From assembly GCA_014332815.1 (NCBI GenBank), contig JACSZT010000021.1, positions 1-64,000 on the forward strand: a stretch of 64,000 bases of DNA, read 5' to 3'. Position numbers and translations under genes: made by a program. The notes under the pieces are model-generated. The model ran no database searches. It was not told the DNA's origin and saw only the letters and a list, made by a program, of their open reading frames with translations. This document shows, piece by piece, positions 10,494 through 21,186 of the stretch (the stretch's first letter is position 1; every line of letters starts with the position of its first letter). This DNA comes from Weissella confusa (GTDB lineage: Bacteria > Bacillota > Bacilli > Lactobacillales > Lactobacillaceae).

Positions 10494-11681
10494 GACTGTC
10501 ATATGCATGTCATGGCCACATGCGTGCATCACACCTTCATTTGTTGAGGCAAACGGCAATCCCGTCGCTTCGGTGATTGGCAAGGCATCGATATCGGCAC
10601 GATACCCAATGGTGCGCGTCGGATTTGTGCCAGCCAAGCGCACCAACAGTGCCGTTGGCACCTCAGGAATTTCTCGAATCGTCATGAAGTCGTGACTGGC
10701 AATTTGACCAGCAGGTAAGCCGGGATGATCATGCAAGCCGTAGAATTCATCAGGTCGCCAGTCTCCCGTAAAGGCTCCCGTTTCATAAACCCGTCGTCCA
10801 CCATAATCTGACTCTTCAGCCGGTTGAAAGAAGAAAATTAAATTATCTTTTGGTTGATGCGTGGCAAAGTATGCCAAAACACCTAGACCCCCAGCGTGGA
10901 AAGTGCCCAGCGTGACGACCCCACCACGAACCGGATCAACATTACGTGACACAATCGTCTGAATTGCTGAGACAAATGCAGCCCCGGCTACAATCGCATC
11001 GGTCGCTTGATGTGGAAACGCGGCGTGCCCACCGCGTCCAGTAAACGTGACGTGGATTTCCGTCGTTCCGGCAAACAGCGTGCCCATATGCGTTGTGGTT
11101 GGATCGCTTTCAACCGGTAAATAGCCACCTTGGATTAATGACAAGTCCGTAGTCACACCATACATCGTTTCGATGCCAGCAACGATGTCGCGCACGCGTT
11201 GCTGCATCATTTCAATGTCCGTTTGGCGGAACGCACGAATCGTGCCATCCAGGTGCGCCGTTTCGGCAATTACATTGCCAATCGTATTCACGCCCGGTTG
11301 AATAGCCGCCTCGTTTGGCGACAAGCCAGCTTCATGCAAACTGTGGGTGGCATCATCAACACCAAGCCAGAACATCGTCCCCGGAATTTGGTGTAATAAA
11401 TAACCAAAATCTTCCCCCGTCATAGCTGGCGCGATATCCGTGTAATCAACGTCAGGTGCGTTGGTCATATAATCAATAAATAATACTCACCAGTTGTCCC
11501 CCCAATGACAAAACCTTGCGTCCCATCATGCAACAACCGATCTGCTAGTCGGTCTAAGGCCACATAATCAATTTGGTCATTCGCCGTAAATGGCGTAATA
11601 ATTGCGGTAATTAATTCAATATTTTCGTACATCACTCTTCCCCTAATGCGCCATGCGCCATGTTAAGTAACCCGTTATTGC
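10297..11681 (-). CDS. N-acetyl-LL-diaminopimelate deacetylase (M20)
   Basis: DI plus 10378-11523, 381 residues. Start complement of 10410-10412; stop 11643-11645. M20D metallopeptidase-like amidohydrolase removing the acetyl group to give LL-DAP. Seen: [39 protein letters not shown] (metal ligands), FQPAEE (catalytic Glu), [22 protein letters not shown], and the C-terminus [13 protein letters not shown]20D proteins also include amino-acid amidohydrolases; the position between dapH and dapA decides the call. Confidence 0.9.
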
Positions 11682-12473
11682 CCCTGACTTGGCTTATTGT
11701 AATAAGGCGTCACTGCCAACAAACCATCGACACCAGGAATGGCGCTGACTTCCTTCGCCAACGCCACTGAATGCGCCGTGTTATTGTCACCAACGTTAGC
11801 CACAACCACACCGCGATTCCCAATGTGGGCGGCGAAATGCGTGTATAACGCGATTTTTTCATCGTGCGTTAGGGTTGGTCCAACTGGTGTGTGACCAACC
11901 AAAAATGCCAAATCATCAATCGTGGTGACTTGCTTAACTGCGTTGATCATTGGGTGTTGGGCCAACGTCACGACAGATTCGTTCGTTAGTCCAACCGCTG
12001 AACGACCCGGAATGTTGTACAACATCACTGGCACACTTGCGGCGTCAGCAATCGCTGTAAAGTGTGCAATCATCCCCAAACGGAAGAACGCGTTCATACG
12101 TGGCGTTAACCAACGTTGCAAGCGTCCTGCTGTTTCGATATTACCGTCCGCAACTGCCGCAAACAAGTCCGCCATTTCGCGACTATATACGTGAGCAGCA
12201 ACTGAAATGGTTCCCGTTGCACCAACCACTTTCGCAGCCAACGTCTGTGCGTCCTCTCCGGTGTAGACCGCAAAAAAGCGACTGGATTTCCAGCCCCATC
12301 TTGCCAAAGCCACCAGCTAATAAAACTGTTGTCATGTTTAATCGTCCTTTTCATTAAATGTCGCTTGCACATCCGCCAATTCAACGTCCGTTAATGGCAA
12401 AATTGGCAAACGCGTTGTGTTTTCAATTTCACCGCGTTGCGCCAAGACCGCTTTGACTGGCGCTGGGGATGGG
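11485..12473 (-). CDS. dapA: 4-hydroxy-tetrahydrodipicolinate synthase
   Basis: DI plus 11534-12412, 292 residues. Start complement of 11630-11632, eight bases after the deacetylase, behind GGGGAAGAG; stop 12338-12340. Condenses pyruvate with aspartate semialdehyde. Restored: [35 protein letters not shown] (catalytic Tyr), [14 protein letters not shown], and [12 protein letters not shown], where the Schiff-base lysine sits. The TIM-barrel length is normal. Fifth gene of the operon. Confidence 0.93.
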
Positions 12474-13265
12474 CCTGGTACCAACAACCAAATCATAACC
12501 ATGGGACAATGCATAAGTCGCGTTATCAAAGGCTGATTCTGGTTGCGTCACATCCACCCAAACATCGGCTGGTGTATCGATCTCGTCCAGTTCAGTATAC
12601 ACGGAAATGGGACTTTCATGAAGCGTTGCTGAGAGAATTCCCACTAATTCTAAATCGGGTTGTTCAGCGATCGCCGTACCAGATGGTGCATCCAACTTAT
12701 GCGGATTGTGAATCTCGATAATTTCAGCATCCGGCATATACTTGGCTGCCTGCTCAGCAAATTGCATGAGCAAAACAGCTGACAATGAGAAGTTTGGCAC
12801 AATAATCGCATGACGATTATACTTCTGTGCCAAGTGTCCCAATTGCGTCACGTCTTCAGCGGACAACCCCCGTGTAAATGACGTTTGCTTCAAACGTAGT
12901 GTTTCACCTGGCGCACCGAAAATCACTTCTTCTTCGGCAACATAGCCTGGCAAACGAACGGCGTGCACGGGCACGTTATCAATGACTTCACCACGTGCTG
13001 CATCATGTTGGCGTTGTGCCACCGGTTCAGCTTCACGGGCAGCTGCAATTTTTGTAGCCGTCGCTTTCAGCTCCTTGTTATAACGGTTTGCAAGGGCTGG
13101 ATTTACTTCTGGCATTTCAGTCTCCTTTGGCTCTCAGGCCATTCTTTTTTCTTAAGCCTCGCTGGACTTGGGCAACAATTACAATAGGTGTTCTAGACCG
13201 ACTACCAGCCCATCGATTTGATGAACCTGACGAATAGCTAACGCAACGCCCCCCATAAATGATGT
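12277..13265 (-). CDS. dapB: 4-hydroxy-tetrahydrodipicolinate reductase
   Basis: DI plus 12415-13155, 246 residues. Start complement of 12333-12335, two bases after the dapA stop; stop 13179-13181. NAD(P)H-dependent reduction of the DapA product. N-terminal Rossmann start [56 protein letters not shown] (the substrate and catalytic region HHxxKxDAPSGTA, here [13 protein letters not shown]), C-terminus [15 protein letters not shown]. Slightly shorter than the E. coli enzyme but usual for Gram-positives. Confidence 0.93.
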
Positions 13266-14453
13266 TGAAATTGCCTCACGCAAGCTCAAGTGACCGTGTG
13301 GTGCGGCGTAGTGTGAATCATCAGCATCAATAGCAGCCTTCGTAGCAGCCTTAATGTGATCAGGTACCGCAAAATCAGGCTCACCTAGTGTCAACTTGAT
13401 GATGCCATCAATGGCTGAAAACTTTTGATCAATCACACGGATTGGTGATGGCAAAATCTTGGCTATGCCCACAACATCAAGACCGATAATGTCAGCAATC
13501 GCTTCATACATTGGGAATGTTGGCGTTGGGATAATAATCTTCTCCCCCGCGTTCAACAAGCCATTCATCGTTGCAAACAATGCTTCTGAAGCACCAACCG
13601 TCACGACAACTTCACCGTTTGGGTTGTAACGTGGCGCATCAAAACGCTCCACTAAGTAATCTTCAGCGTAAATCTCATCTGAGAAGACCAACATGTTGTG
13701 AGCCTTTAGAATTGCGGCGATTGCCTCGATTTGCTCAGCTGAGTACGTCACGCCAGTTGGGTTTGATGGGTAGTTAAACAAGATAGCCGTGGCATCTGGG
13801 TTTTCAGCCAGCGTTGCTTCCAACTTTTCTGGCGTCAACACAAAATCAGGTGCTGTGTTGGCGGCCATCATTGGACCAGGTGCCGTTGTGACCAAGAATT
13901 GGTGCATCTTACCAACGTGCGCCATCAACGTAGCTGGACCTGCTACATACCCAATACGGTATCCTGTCATAGCGTGAGACTTTGACAAACCGCTAATCAA
14001 AATCGTTTGATCTGGTAGCAATGATGCCATTGAAACGTGCTCACCATCGTAAACCAATGCCAAATCAATGACAAATTCCATATCGTTCGTGTTCAACGTT
14101 GCTGGAATCTTGGCAAAGATATAGAAGGCCCCACCTGGTTGTGCGGCCGTAAAGCCAGCTTCTGCCAACCCAGCCATGACCAAGTCACGACGTTGCTTAT
14201 ACGTATCACGCATATCAATGGCGTCTTGACGACCATTGCGCAACGCCTCTTCAGCAAAGCCGAAAATGACCGGTTGTGCTTCCAAAAATTAAATTGTTCT
14301 CATTTTATGTTAGCCCTTCAAAGCAACGTATTGCTTCAAACGGTTAACAGCTTCCGTTAGGTCTTCGGTTGAAGCAGCGTATGACAAACGCACATAGCCT
14401 TCACCACCGGCACCAAAGATTGAACCTGGTGCAATACCCAACTTCACTGTTTC
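13069..14453 (-). CDS. patA: N-acetyl-LL-DAP aminotransferase (PatA-like)
   Basis: DI plus 13219-14400, 393 residues. Start complement of 13113-13115 behind AAAGGAGACTG; stop 14310-14312. Class I PLP aminotransferase. Seen: [66 protein letters not shown] (PLP lysine in SGLSKSHA) and [14 protein letters not shown]. It would transaminate N-acetyl-2-amino-6-oxopimelate, consistent with its place between dapB and asd. A paralogue lies at 21187-22571. Confidence 0.9.
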
Positions 14454-14454
14454 G

Positions 14455-15641
14455 GTTTGGCCAGCTGAACGCGCTGATGCCAACAACTTCAATGACGCCA
14501 CCGGAATTGATGATTGCGCCAATTGTTCAATTAAACGAGACCCCACTGCGCCGGTAGCCCCCAAGATAGCAACTGTATATGATCGTTCTTCACTCATGTG
14601 TTTTCTCCTCAAATTTTAATAAAAACCCGAAAATTGGGTACATTAAAAGCAGTCAGGCACAACCAACGGTACATTGTCGTTCATGCGCCAGAATGAGGTA
14701 TTGTCGACGGCAACCGCCCCGCGCTTTACTGCTTCTGGCAACAGACGAGCTGATACGGAACCACCAGCTGATGCCAATACCAAGTCGACCCCTTCAAATG
14801 ACTCTGGTTGGGCCTCTTCAATCGTAATTGTTTCACCACGGAACTCACGAAAGTGCTGTTGCGCTTGGTCGAGCAACTCTTGCCAAGCTGATTGACCAGC
14901 CCCAGAAGCCGCTTGATACGTTGACACAATCACTTGCTTCAAACCAAATTGTTGGCGAATTGGCTCAAGGGCCACCACCATTTGAATCGTTGAGCAATTA
15001 GGGTTCGCAATAATCCCATTGTGTTCATACAACGCTTGTTCGTTAACGGTTGCCGTCACCTTGATATCCTTGGCATTCTTGTCGCCCAACATAATCTTCT
15101 TCGTTTCGTGAATCATCTTGTACTCTTCGTGCGTGTAGCCTTCATCTTCAAACACATCGATTTGTGGCAACAAGTTGAAGGCCAATGGGTAGTGCTTCTT
15201 ATCACCCTTTACTGGCAAAATTTCGGCCGTTTCTGGTTCACCATTCCGACCGACAAAGGTGTCACGCTTGCCTTCAGCATTGATTGGTTGTGGGTAAATT
15301 TGGTTGGCTGGATCATCTTCCAACACAACACCTGGTGCTTCTGACAAGGCTTGTTGAATCTTTGGTGTTGAAGCGCCGTCTGCGTCAGCGACTTCAAAGT
15401 AAACCGTCTCACCGTGACCAACTGGGACTGGCACACGAACTGCCTTATAGACTAACTACTAACATTTCGTCATTAACATCCCTTATGCGAACTTTTCAGC
15501 AGAACCTTCAGGAACGCGCACCAAGTCCAAGGCAACCAAGCGTTCGGCGATTTGCACCGCGTTCCAAGCCGCCCCCTTCAACAAGTTATCTGACACAACC
15601 CACATGTGGTAGCTACCGTCATTTTCAAGGTCTGGACGCAC
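14455..15641 (-). CDS. asd: Aspartate-semialdehyde dehydrogenase
   Basis: DI plus 14509-15603, 364 residues. Start complement of 14595-14597 behind TGAGGAGA; stop 15483-15485. Reduces aspartyl phosphate, linking aspartokinase to DapA and to homoserine. Restored: [20 protein letters not shown] (NADP Rossmann), [42 protein letters not shown] (active-site Cys), [27 protein letters not shown] and the C-terminal [17 protein letters not shown]. Last biosynthetic gene of the lysine operon; also serves threonine via thrB. Confidence 0.94.
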
Positions 15642-15642
15642 T

Positions 15643-16235
15643 GATCAATAGCAAAATTGATTGTCTTGGCAACATCCCCAATCCCACTAACTGTTGAGCT
15701 AGCGGTATCAAAGGCGTTTAGTTCGGCTTGCAACACATCTTGCCAGTTGGCCAATGGCACTTGGCGTGGTTGCTCGCGTTGAATATCTGCTAGTGATAAT
15801 GACATGTTCAGTTCCACCTAAATTTAATAATTACTATTTGTGATTTCGTTGATCCACTCAGTCATAACTGGGTAGTCATTGCCTTCGCCTTCTGCGATAC
15901 GGGCTGGCAGTAATGAACCTAGATAGTGTTGCGCCAACAATTGTGACAACACCAACCCACCAATTACATCAAGGATGTACGTGTCGTTCAATGTGCGGAA
16001 CGTCAAAACGTTGTCCGTGTTGCGCGCAATGTGAAAAGATTTCCTGTTGCCACGCCGGGCTAATTTATCATCTTGCTTTTACTATTTAGTAGCATCCTGT
16101 TTGCGAGCATTTGGTAGCTTCTTTATCATCGATGTCTCACGAAACAGATAGTCTCTAAATTCCGGAAAAACGCGCACCAAAAAAACACCCAGAATAAATC
16201 TGAGTGCTTCATGTGTTGATTATTCAACTGTTGTG
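15643..16235 (-). CDS. Unknown protein, 125 residues, after asd
   Basis: DI plus 15677-16054, 74 bases after asd in the same orientation, with GGTGGAAC upstream. Start complement of 15803-15805; stop 16220-16222, before a terminator. N-terminus [21 protein letters not shown]-terminus [13 protein letters not shown]. Soluble, with one hydrophobic stretch ([16 protein letters not shown]) that is too polar for a clear membrane helix. No family recognised. The position suggests read-through from the lysine operon. Confidence 0.65.
16179..16210 (-). terminator. Terminator after lysine operon
   Basis: On the minus strand GCACTCAGA pairs with TCTGGGTG across TTTAT, followed by seven T. It lies downstream of the 125-residue gene. 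Confidence 0.8.
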
Positions 16236-16236
16236 T

Positions 16237-17225
16237 TACAAATGATGCATTATTTACAAATGGCATCCATGATGTAACCAAGGCAATTGCCCCGAATACA
16301 ATTGCAATAATTCCTACGACCTTTTTTTCAGGCTGCTTTTCCATAACTATAAAACCCCTACCCTTAAAATGTATACCGGTTTCAACCGGTGGAAACATTG
16401 TTAAGATTACCCTCGCTGCATGAATTTTTTGTGCACTGTGCCCTGATGCCTTGGTTGCCTTTGAAGCATTATCAAACGCTTCATCCACTGTGCGAGAATA
16501 CATGCCTTGCGTTACCAACACAATCACCATACTAATCACAGCCAATCCAATACCAACTAGTGACAAAACTTTTTTGTTTTTTCGATTCATCACCCATGCA
16601 ATAAGTGCGATAATTAATCCAATTATCGCAAAATCAGTATAAGTATCATACTCATAAGTATCATCCAACTTGTTAACCACCACTTTACTTACCTTCACAG
16701 ATGCTGCTGACCAGTCTGTGTTAGCATATGTCACATGATAATCCTTGCTCGAAGAAACATCGTACTTTTTGTAACCCATTTCAACCGTCTTTTTACTATC
16801 TTTTTTTGATCCCTTTTCGGTTGAAGTTGGTAATGACTCAACCGGGATATGAACTACACCAGTTTTAGTAACCCCGTTCGCAATCTCTCCATCCCATGAT
16901 CCACCCGTGGCATCTTGTTGTTCACTGTTATTTAGAATCGCAGTACCATGTGATGGATAAATTGTAATATCTTGATTAGCCTTAATTTCAAAATGCATCG
17001 TTACAATACCGTTGATATTCTTTTTACGGAAATACTCTGGTTGTTTGATGGACATCCACCGCAAAAAAAGATGGTCTACCGAAGTAAACCATCTTTATAT
17101 AATCTCAGATTATTTCAAATCCAAAGTAAAATCATATTCGTGATGACTATTAGCGTCAGAATAATCGTCTGTGTCGTAGTACCCATCAAACTTAAAGCGA
17201 ATGCTCTGCAATGCATCATCTGAAT
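16237..17225 (-). CDS. Membrane protein with DUF4352-like domain
   Basis: DI plus 16326-17144, 272 residues. Start complement of 16342-16344; stop 17110-17112. Three hydrophobic helices (VVGIIAIVFGAIALVTSW; LAIIGLIIALIAWVM; VLSLVGIGLAVISMVIVLV), then an Ala/Lys linker (DNASKATKASGHSTTSTEKG) and an extracellular beta-rich domain (ASVKVSKVVVNKLDDTYEY, GIVTMHFEIKANQDITIY, GVVHIPVESLDSDDALQSI). This resembles DUF4352/DUF5067 surface domains of lactobacilli. Function unknown. A terminator follows. Confidence 0.75.
17063..17097 (-). terminator. Terminator after DUF membrane protein
   Basis: On the minus strand AAGATGGT pairs with ACCATCTT around TTACTTCGGTAG, followed by seven T. Confidence 0.85.
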
Positions 17226-17226
17226 T

Positions 17227-17424
17227 CCTCCGGTCGGAGTGCTTGGCCCCTTCTGAGGCACGCTAACACGTACTGACCATGACCTGCAAGGAGCGCGAAC
17301 CACAGCAAGCTGCGTTTCCCTTTACCTCCCGTGGCTCTAAGCGGGAAGCCCGCTAAGAACCCACACCTGCGGGTCAAGGTCTGCACGTGTCTATACGCGT
17401 GGCGGGGCCAAGCACAGCAGCCAT
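17227..17424. ncRNA. GC-rich structured RNA candidate, family unknown
   Basis: The 412 DI bases between the DUF gene and the 28-residue peptide contain this block. It is far richer in G+C than its surroundings and has no sensible ORF. GTGCTTGGCCCC (17239-17250) is a perfect complement of GGGGCCAAGCAC near 17405-17416. Inside it, CACGC/GCGTG, ACACGT/ACGTGT and GACC-GACC/GGTC-GGTC pairs continue one long interrupted stem with an apical part containing AGCGGG-CTT-CCCGCT. The shape recalls 6S RNA, but I could not match 6S, SRP, tmRNA or RNase P sequence signatures. Orientation is undecided. The termini may cross the block edges. Confidence 0.45.
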
Positions 17425-17819
17425 AATCGCAATGATAATTGGGGCAACCAACGTCATAACATTCAACTTTTCTACTGACACGTTCTTCATGACGTTGTCC
17501 TCCTCTTTTCTTGATGTTCTTAAGTATACGAGGTTAATTATAAAAGTCAACACTTTTCTCTAATTTAATTTTAATCAAACTAATTTTGTTGATTTGTCTG
17601 GGGATTTGTGGTGTGTGTCCGATCCTGTATGACCTACGAGTAAAAGTTTGAGCTCAAAAAATTTATATAAAAAAACGGCTAGTATTCTGCGCAAAATACT
17701 AGCCGTTACTCGTTTACAAAGTAATTAAATTTGGCTAGCCATGATAATCTTCCTTGGGAAGCAGTCATGGCTAGCGTTAGCATCTCAAAAAGCCAACCAT
17801 CACTGCGAAATAATAATAA
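17425..17819 (-). CDS. 28-residue hydrophobic peptide
   Basis: DI plus 17556-17642. Start complement of 17488-17490 behind AGAGGAGGACAACG; 22 codons to 17425, then the uninverted A at 17622 and 17819-17803, TGA at 17800-17802. The sequence is MKNVSVEKLNVMTLV followed by APIIIAIIIIISQ. A short polar head and one membrane-spanning segment, with consensus promoter and strong RBS, look like a deliberately expressed membrane peptide such as a type I toxin or small membrane regulator. Two hairpins follow. No family match is claimed. Confidence 0.6.
17523..17550 (-). promoter_or_regulatory. Promoter of the 28-residue peptide gene
   Basis: On the minus strand TTGACT (complement of 17545-17550), 16 bases, TATACT (complement of 17523-17528), about 33 bases before the start codon. 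Confidence 0.7.
17669..17708 (-). terminator. Terminator after peptide gene
   Basis: AACGGCTAGTATT pairs with AATACTAGCCGTT, followed by T-run on the minus strand. Confidence 0.85.
17734..17775. repeat. 11-bp inverted repeat after peptide gene
   Basis: GCTAGCCATGA (17734-17744) and TCATGGCTAGC (17765-17775), perfect arms with a 20-base loop, lying 25 bases downstream of the peptide stop in DI orientation. Confidence 0.7.
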
Positions 17820-17820
17820 A

Positions 17821-19601
17821 CATTACGGCGTCTTGTGATGGGATGTCCGCAACGTTTGAAGGGTCGGTCGTCTTTAGATCACCGGTAAGCGTCCAATTGA
17901 TGGCCTTGGCTTCACTTGCTGAAACAACTGGCAGCCCAGTTCCTGCGACCATAACCAATGTTGCTGACATCAAAACTGAATTCTTAACAAACTTATTCAT
18001 AACCATATCTCCTAATAGCGCTGTCTTAGGATCATTCGTACGTTGCCAACTGTAGACGAAATCTTGGGCAGTTAGCTTTGACCCATCTGACCACTTCAAG
18101 TTGTCACGCAACTTAAAGGTCCACGTCAAACCATCTTGCGATACCTCGACTGATTGGGCAGCAGCCAATTCTGGTTGACCACTCTTACCAACACGGTACA
18201 ACCCTTCACCGGTTGGCTCGACGAAGCTTTGCTTTTCAGGGAAGAAGTACATCATCGCCAACTCAGCCTTAAACTGTGGCAATGGGCGTTCCAACGTCAC
18301 TTGCAACGTGGTATCATCGAGCGCCTTAGCACCCAATTCATTCAAATCCGTGACCTTACCTGCTTGGATGGCATCAGCGTTCTTCACCCCACTGAAGAAC
18401 ATCGCACCGATGGCGTTGTATAGGTTAAAACTTGTCGTTGCATCAGCCGTTGTCGTCACGTTGACGGCTGGCGTCTTAACATTGGCTGCATCCCAGTAAT
18501 TTGGGTTCTTTTCATACGTATATGATGAACTTGAACCATCCCACTTCTTCAAGACGTACGGACCACTTGAAAGTGAATCAACAGCGGTCGTGCCAAACTT
18601 TTGACCGGTTTTTAATACATTCTTCGCTAGCTTCTCACGGTTAACCGCAAATGATAGCGCCTGACGAACCTTCACGTTTTGCAACGCCTTATTCTTTTGG
18701 TTCATCGTCATGTATGTCGTCGCAGCGGTATCAACTACCGTGTAACCAGGCTTGTTCTTTGAGTTACGGGCTTGCGTCGCATTCAACAAAGCGAAATCCG
18801 TCTTGCCTGAGGTATCGTTTGTTAACAACGTCAACTTCACTTGCTTTTGACCAACTTGCTTCAACCCTTGTTGCCACAACTTGGCCGCTTGTGCCTTGTC
18901 ATAACTGACGTACTTTGTGTGAGCACCAACGGTAAAGTCCTTGCCCGTGTTTGGATCCTTTGCCAACCCCTTGGCGGTAAAGGTCTTGGCTGGTTCAGCC
19001 GCACCCGGCCCCGTTACCAACGTTTGCAACATATCAACTGGATCAGTGTAATCCGCGTTCCACGTTGCCAATGACAAGTCGAACTTACCCGCCTTTTGGA
19101 GTGAACTGGTTTGCTTAGCTGGCACTGACTTCACCGAAACCGTCAAGCCCTTCAAGTTCGTTTCCAATTGCGATTGCAAGTATTGACCGGTTTGCTTGGC
19201 GGCATGACCCTTAACCTTTGGATTCATCAAAGCGGTCATCTTTGAGTATGTCAACGGCGCTACAGCACCTTGCTTTTGTGCATACTCTTCAGCGGCCGCC
19301 AAGTCCTTAAAGCGTGCCTTCTCATCGTTAGCATCCGTCGTCGTTGCCTTATCATAGAGCGCATCGTACTTCTTGTCTGACCAGCCAGTTAGGTTCCAAG
19401 ATGGATGGCTCATGTCCAGCCCCTGGACCACCATGCAACGTCAACAACTTGATTGGCTTGCCCGTCCCATCGGTGCGTGACCACAAATGGTAGCCATTAT
19501 CCAAACTCAAAATATGTGTCCCGTCTTTTGTCATACCGTTTTCTCCTAATTCTTTACTGCGTTCTTCCAATCGAATGTGCCACCAACTGGATTGACGAAG
19601 A
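17821..19601 (-). CDS. oppA: Oligopeptide ABC transporter binding protein
   Basis: DI plus 17838-19460, 540 residues. Start complement of 17998-18000, chosen over an in-frame ATG six bases upstream because GGAG is then eight bases away; stop 19546-19548. Family 5 extracellular solute-binding protein: signal peptide (VLMSATLVMVAGTGLPVVSA), EGLYRVGKSGQPELAAA, TWTFKLRDNLKWSDGSKLTA, SSGPYVLKKWDG, RQALSFAVNREKLAK, AKLWQQGLKQVG, C-terminus NPVGGTFDWKNAVKN. It captures peptides outside the membrane. Odd: no cysteine is visible at the signal cleavage site, so lipidation is unclear. No permease or ATPase genes adjoin; pepI follows 11 bases downstream. Confidence 0.9.
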
Positions 19602-20393
19602 ACAAGATAGAACTCACCATCTTCATAACCCAACTTTTGGCGAACTTCTTCCACTTCGTTTAAGTAGTAGTCGTAATTCAAATACTTTTCAACGTTGGCT
19701 GGATCATCAAAGTCAGGTTGATCTGAATACCAAGCCCCAAGTTGGTCATACTGTGTCACTTCAACTCCAATTGGATTCAAGAACTCTGGAAAACGTTCAC
19801 TATCCCATTCGCCACGTTCTTCAACTTCGCGCATAAAGGCGACGACATCGGCGTCGAACTCCTTTTCGCGAATCGCATTGATATTCGTGACATAATCATC
19901 AATGTTATCAATCATTGAAATGATAATTAGTCCCTTCAAAACGCCCGGATGACGGAGCGCATATTCTTGGGCAAGCAAGCCACCCCACGAGTGCCCAAAG
20001 GTTGGCGTTTCAATTTCGTGTAGTCGATCTGCCACTGACCAGTGCGCCAATTTCCCCGTAATCACAAATTCATTGTCACCTTGAAAATGGTTGTACACTG
20101 CTGTCCCCATCGTACTGATTTGGTGATGCGGTGCATTCGGGTGGCGTGTGATGTATTCACGGTCCAAGTGTGTCGCATACTTCTGATAGGTCGGGTTTCA
20201 TTATTCTGGCACAAATTCGTCCGCTTCAACGTCTTGAATAAAATGCGTCAAGTTATAAAAGAAGATTTCAGGGTCATCCACCATGTGGACGTGGCCGGCG
20301 TTTGGCGTCACACGCAAACGGGCATTTGGCATCTTGTCACGCATTTGACGCGCTACTTCCAACGGCATTGATTCGTGCCCACCAAAGGTTAAC
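19405..20393 (-). CDS. pepI: Proline iminopeptidase
   Basis: DI plus 19472-20389, 305 residues. Start complement of 19532-19534; stop 20201-20203. Alpha/beta hydrolase of family S33 releasing N-terminal proline. Restored order: LLTLHGGPGAGHE (oxyanion region), YDQLGAWYSDQPDF, GHSWGGLLAQEYALRHPG (nucleophile Ser, formed at junction 19603/19997), then VLTFGGHES and PNAGHVHMVDDPEIF with the catalytic His. In the raw window this order is reversed. Coupling to the peptide-binding protein suggests peptide uptake followed by degradation. Confidence 0.92.
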
Positions 20394-20394
20394 A

Positions 20395-21185
20395 GAAAAC
20401 CGTCGTCTGCTTTATCATGTGATGACGAATGCTGGTTTCACCAACTATCTCGAAGAATGGTGGCATTACGACTACGGCAATCAAAATTGGGCCTTCATGA
20501 GCGGCCACGACACCGCCTTTTATGGCGCGACAAAACCTGAATTCCCTTGGCTATAGTAAAACCGACATCACCTTCATTGGCGATGTCGGTTGTTGCGAAT
20601 TGTGGCCTTGCCTTCATCAAACGCAAACCGCCCTTCACCACACAACACAGGTGGTTCAGTGGACGTTTCAATCGTTGATGAACGTGGTCGCCTGTTGGAA
20701 ATGGGCAGTCCATTTGATGACATTAGCGCCCGTGCTAAGACAACTTATTACGAGTTTGAACCGGAATCTGAAGACGTCATCAAGATTCGCAAGTCTGATA
20801 TCTTCGTGCGCGAAACGATTCAACAAAAATTGAATGATGCCGCAGACATGCTGCCCTACGGCTATAAGTTGGTTATCTTTGACGCTTGGCGTGATATCGA
20901 TACGCAACAAGCATTATTTGATCGCATGCAAAGCTTCGTGCAACGTGACCATCCCGAATTCAACGCCGACCAAACGTTGGCTGCGACCAAATGACTCACA
21001 GAGGGGGCTGTGCTGATGCTTGAATTTACTGGAAATCCAATTGAACCACAACGCGATACTTGGGACTGGGGCGAAATTCGTGCCATACCGCTTGATTTGT
21101 CAGATGAAAAGCTGGTTTCAGTGAGCTATCTACCTGAAAAAATGGTAGTTAGTCCACAATATTTTATCCAGCAACTACCGGGCGC
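20395..21185 (+). CDS. D-alanyl-D-alanine dipeptidase (M15D)
   Basis: DI minus 20430-21158, 242 residues. Start ATG 21016 behind GAGGGGG (a GTG six bases earlier is possible); stop TAG 20554-20556. Zinc dipeptidase of the VanX/DdpX family: VIFDAWRDIDTQQALFDRM, NTGGSVDVSIV with the SxHxxGxAxD-type zinc region recast as SPHNTGGSVDVS, MGSPFDD, and C-terminal EEWWHYDYGNQNWAF, which holds the catalytic Glu and zinc His. In non-resistant lactobacilli these enzymes recycle cell-wall D-Ala-D-Ala. Convergent with pepI and divergent from the second aminotransferase. Confidence 0.88.
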
Positions 21186-21186
21186 T

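Noticed and set aside
19352-20167. Circularly permuted proline iminopeptidase
   Set aside because: Block order is a scrambling artefact; the restored protein has the standard order and length.
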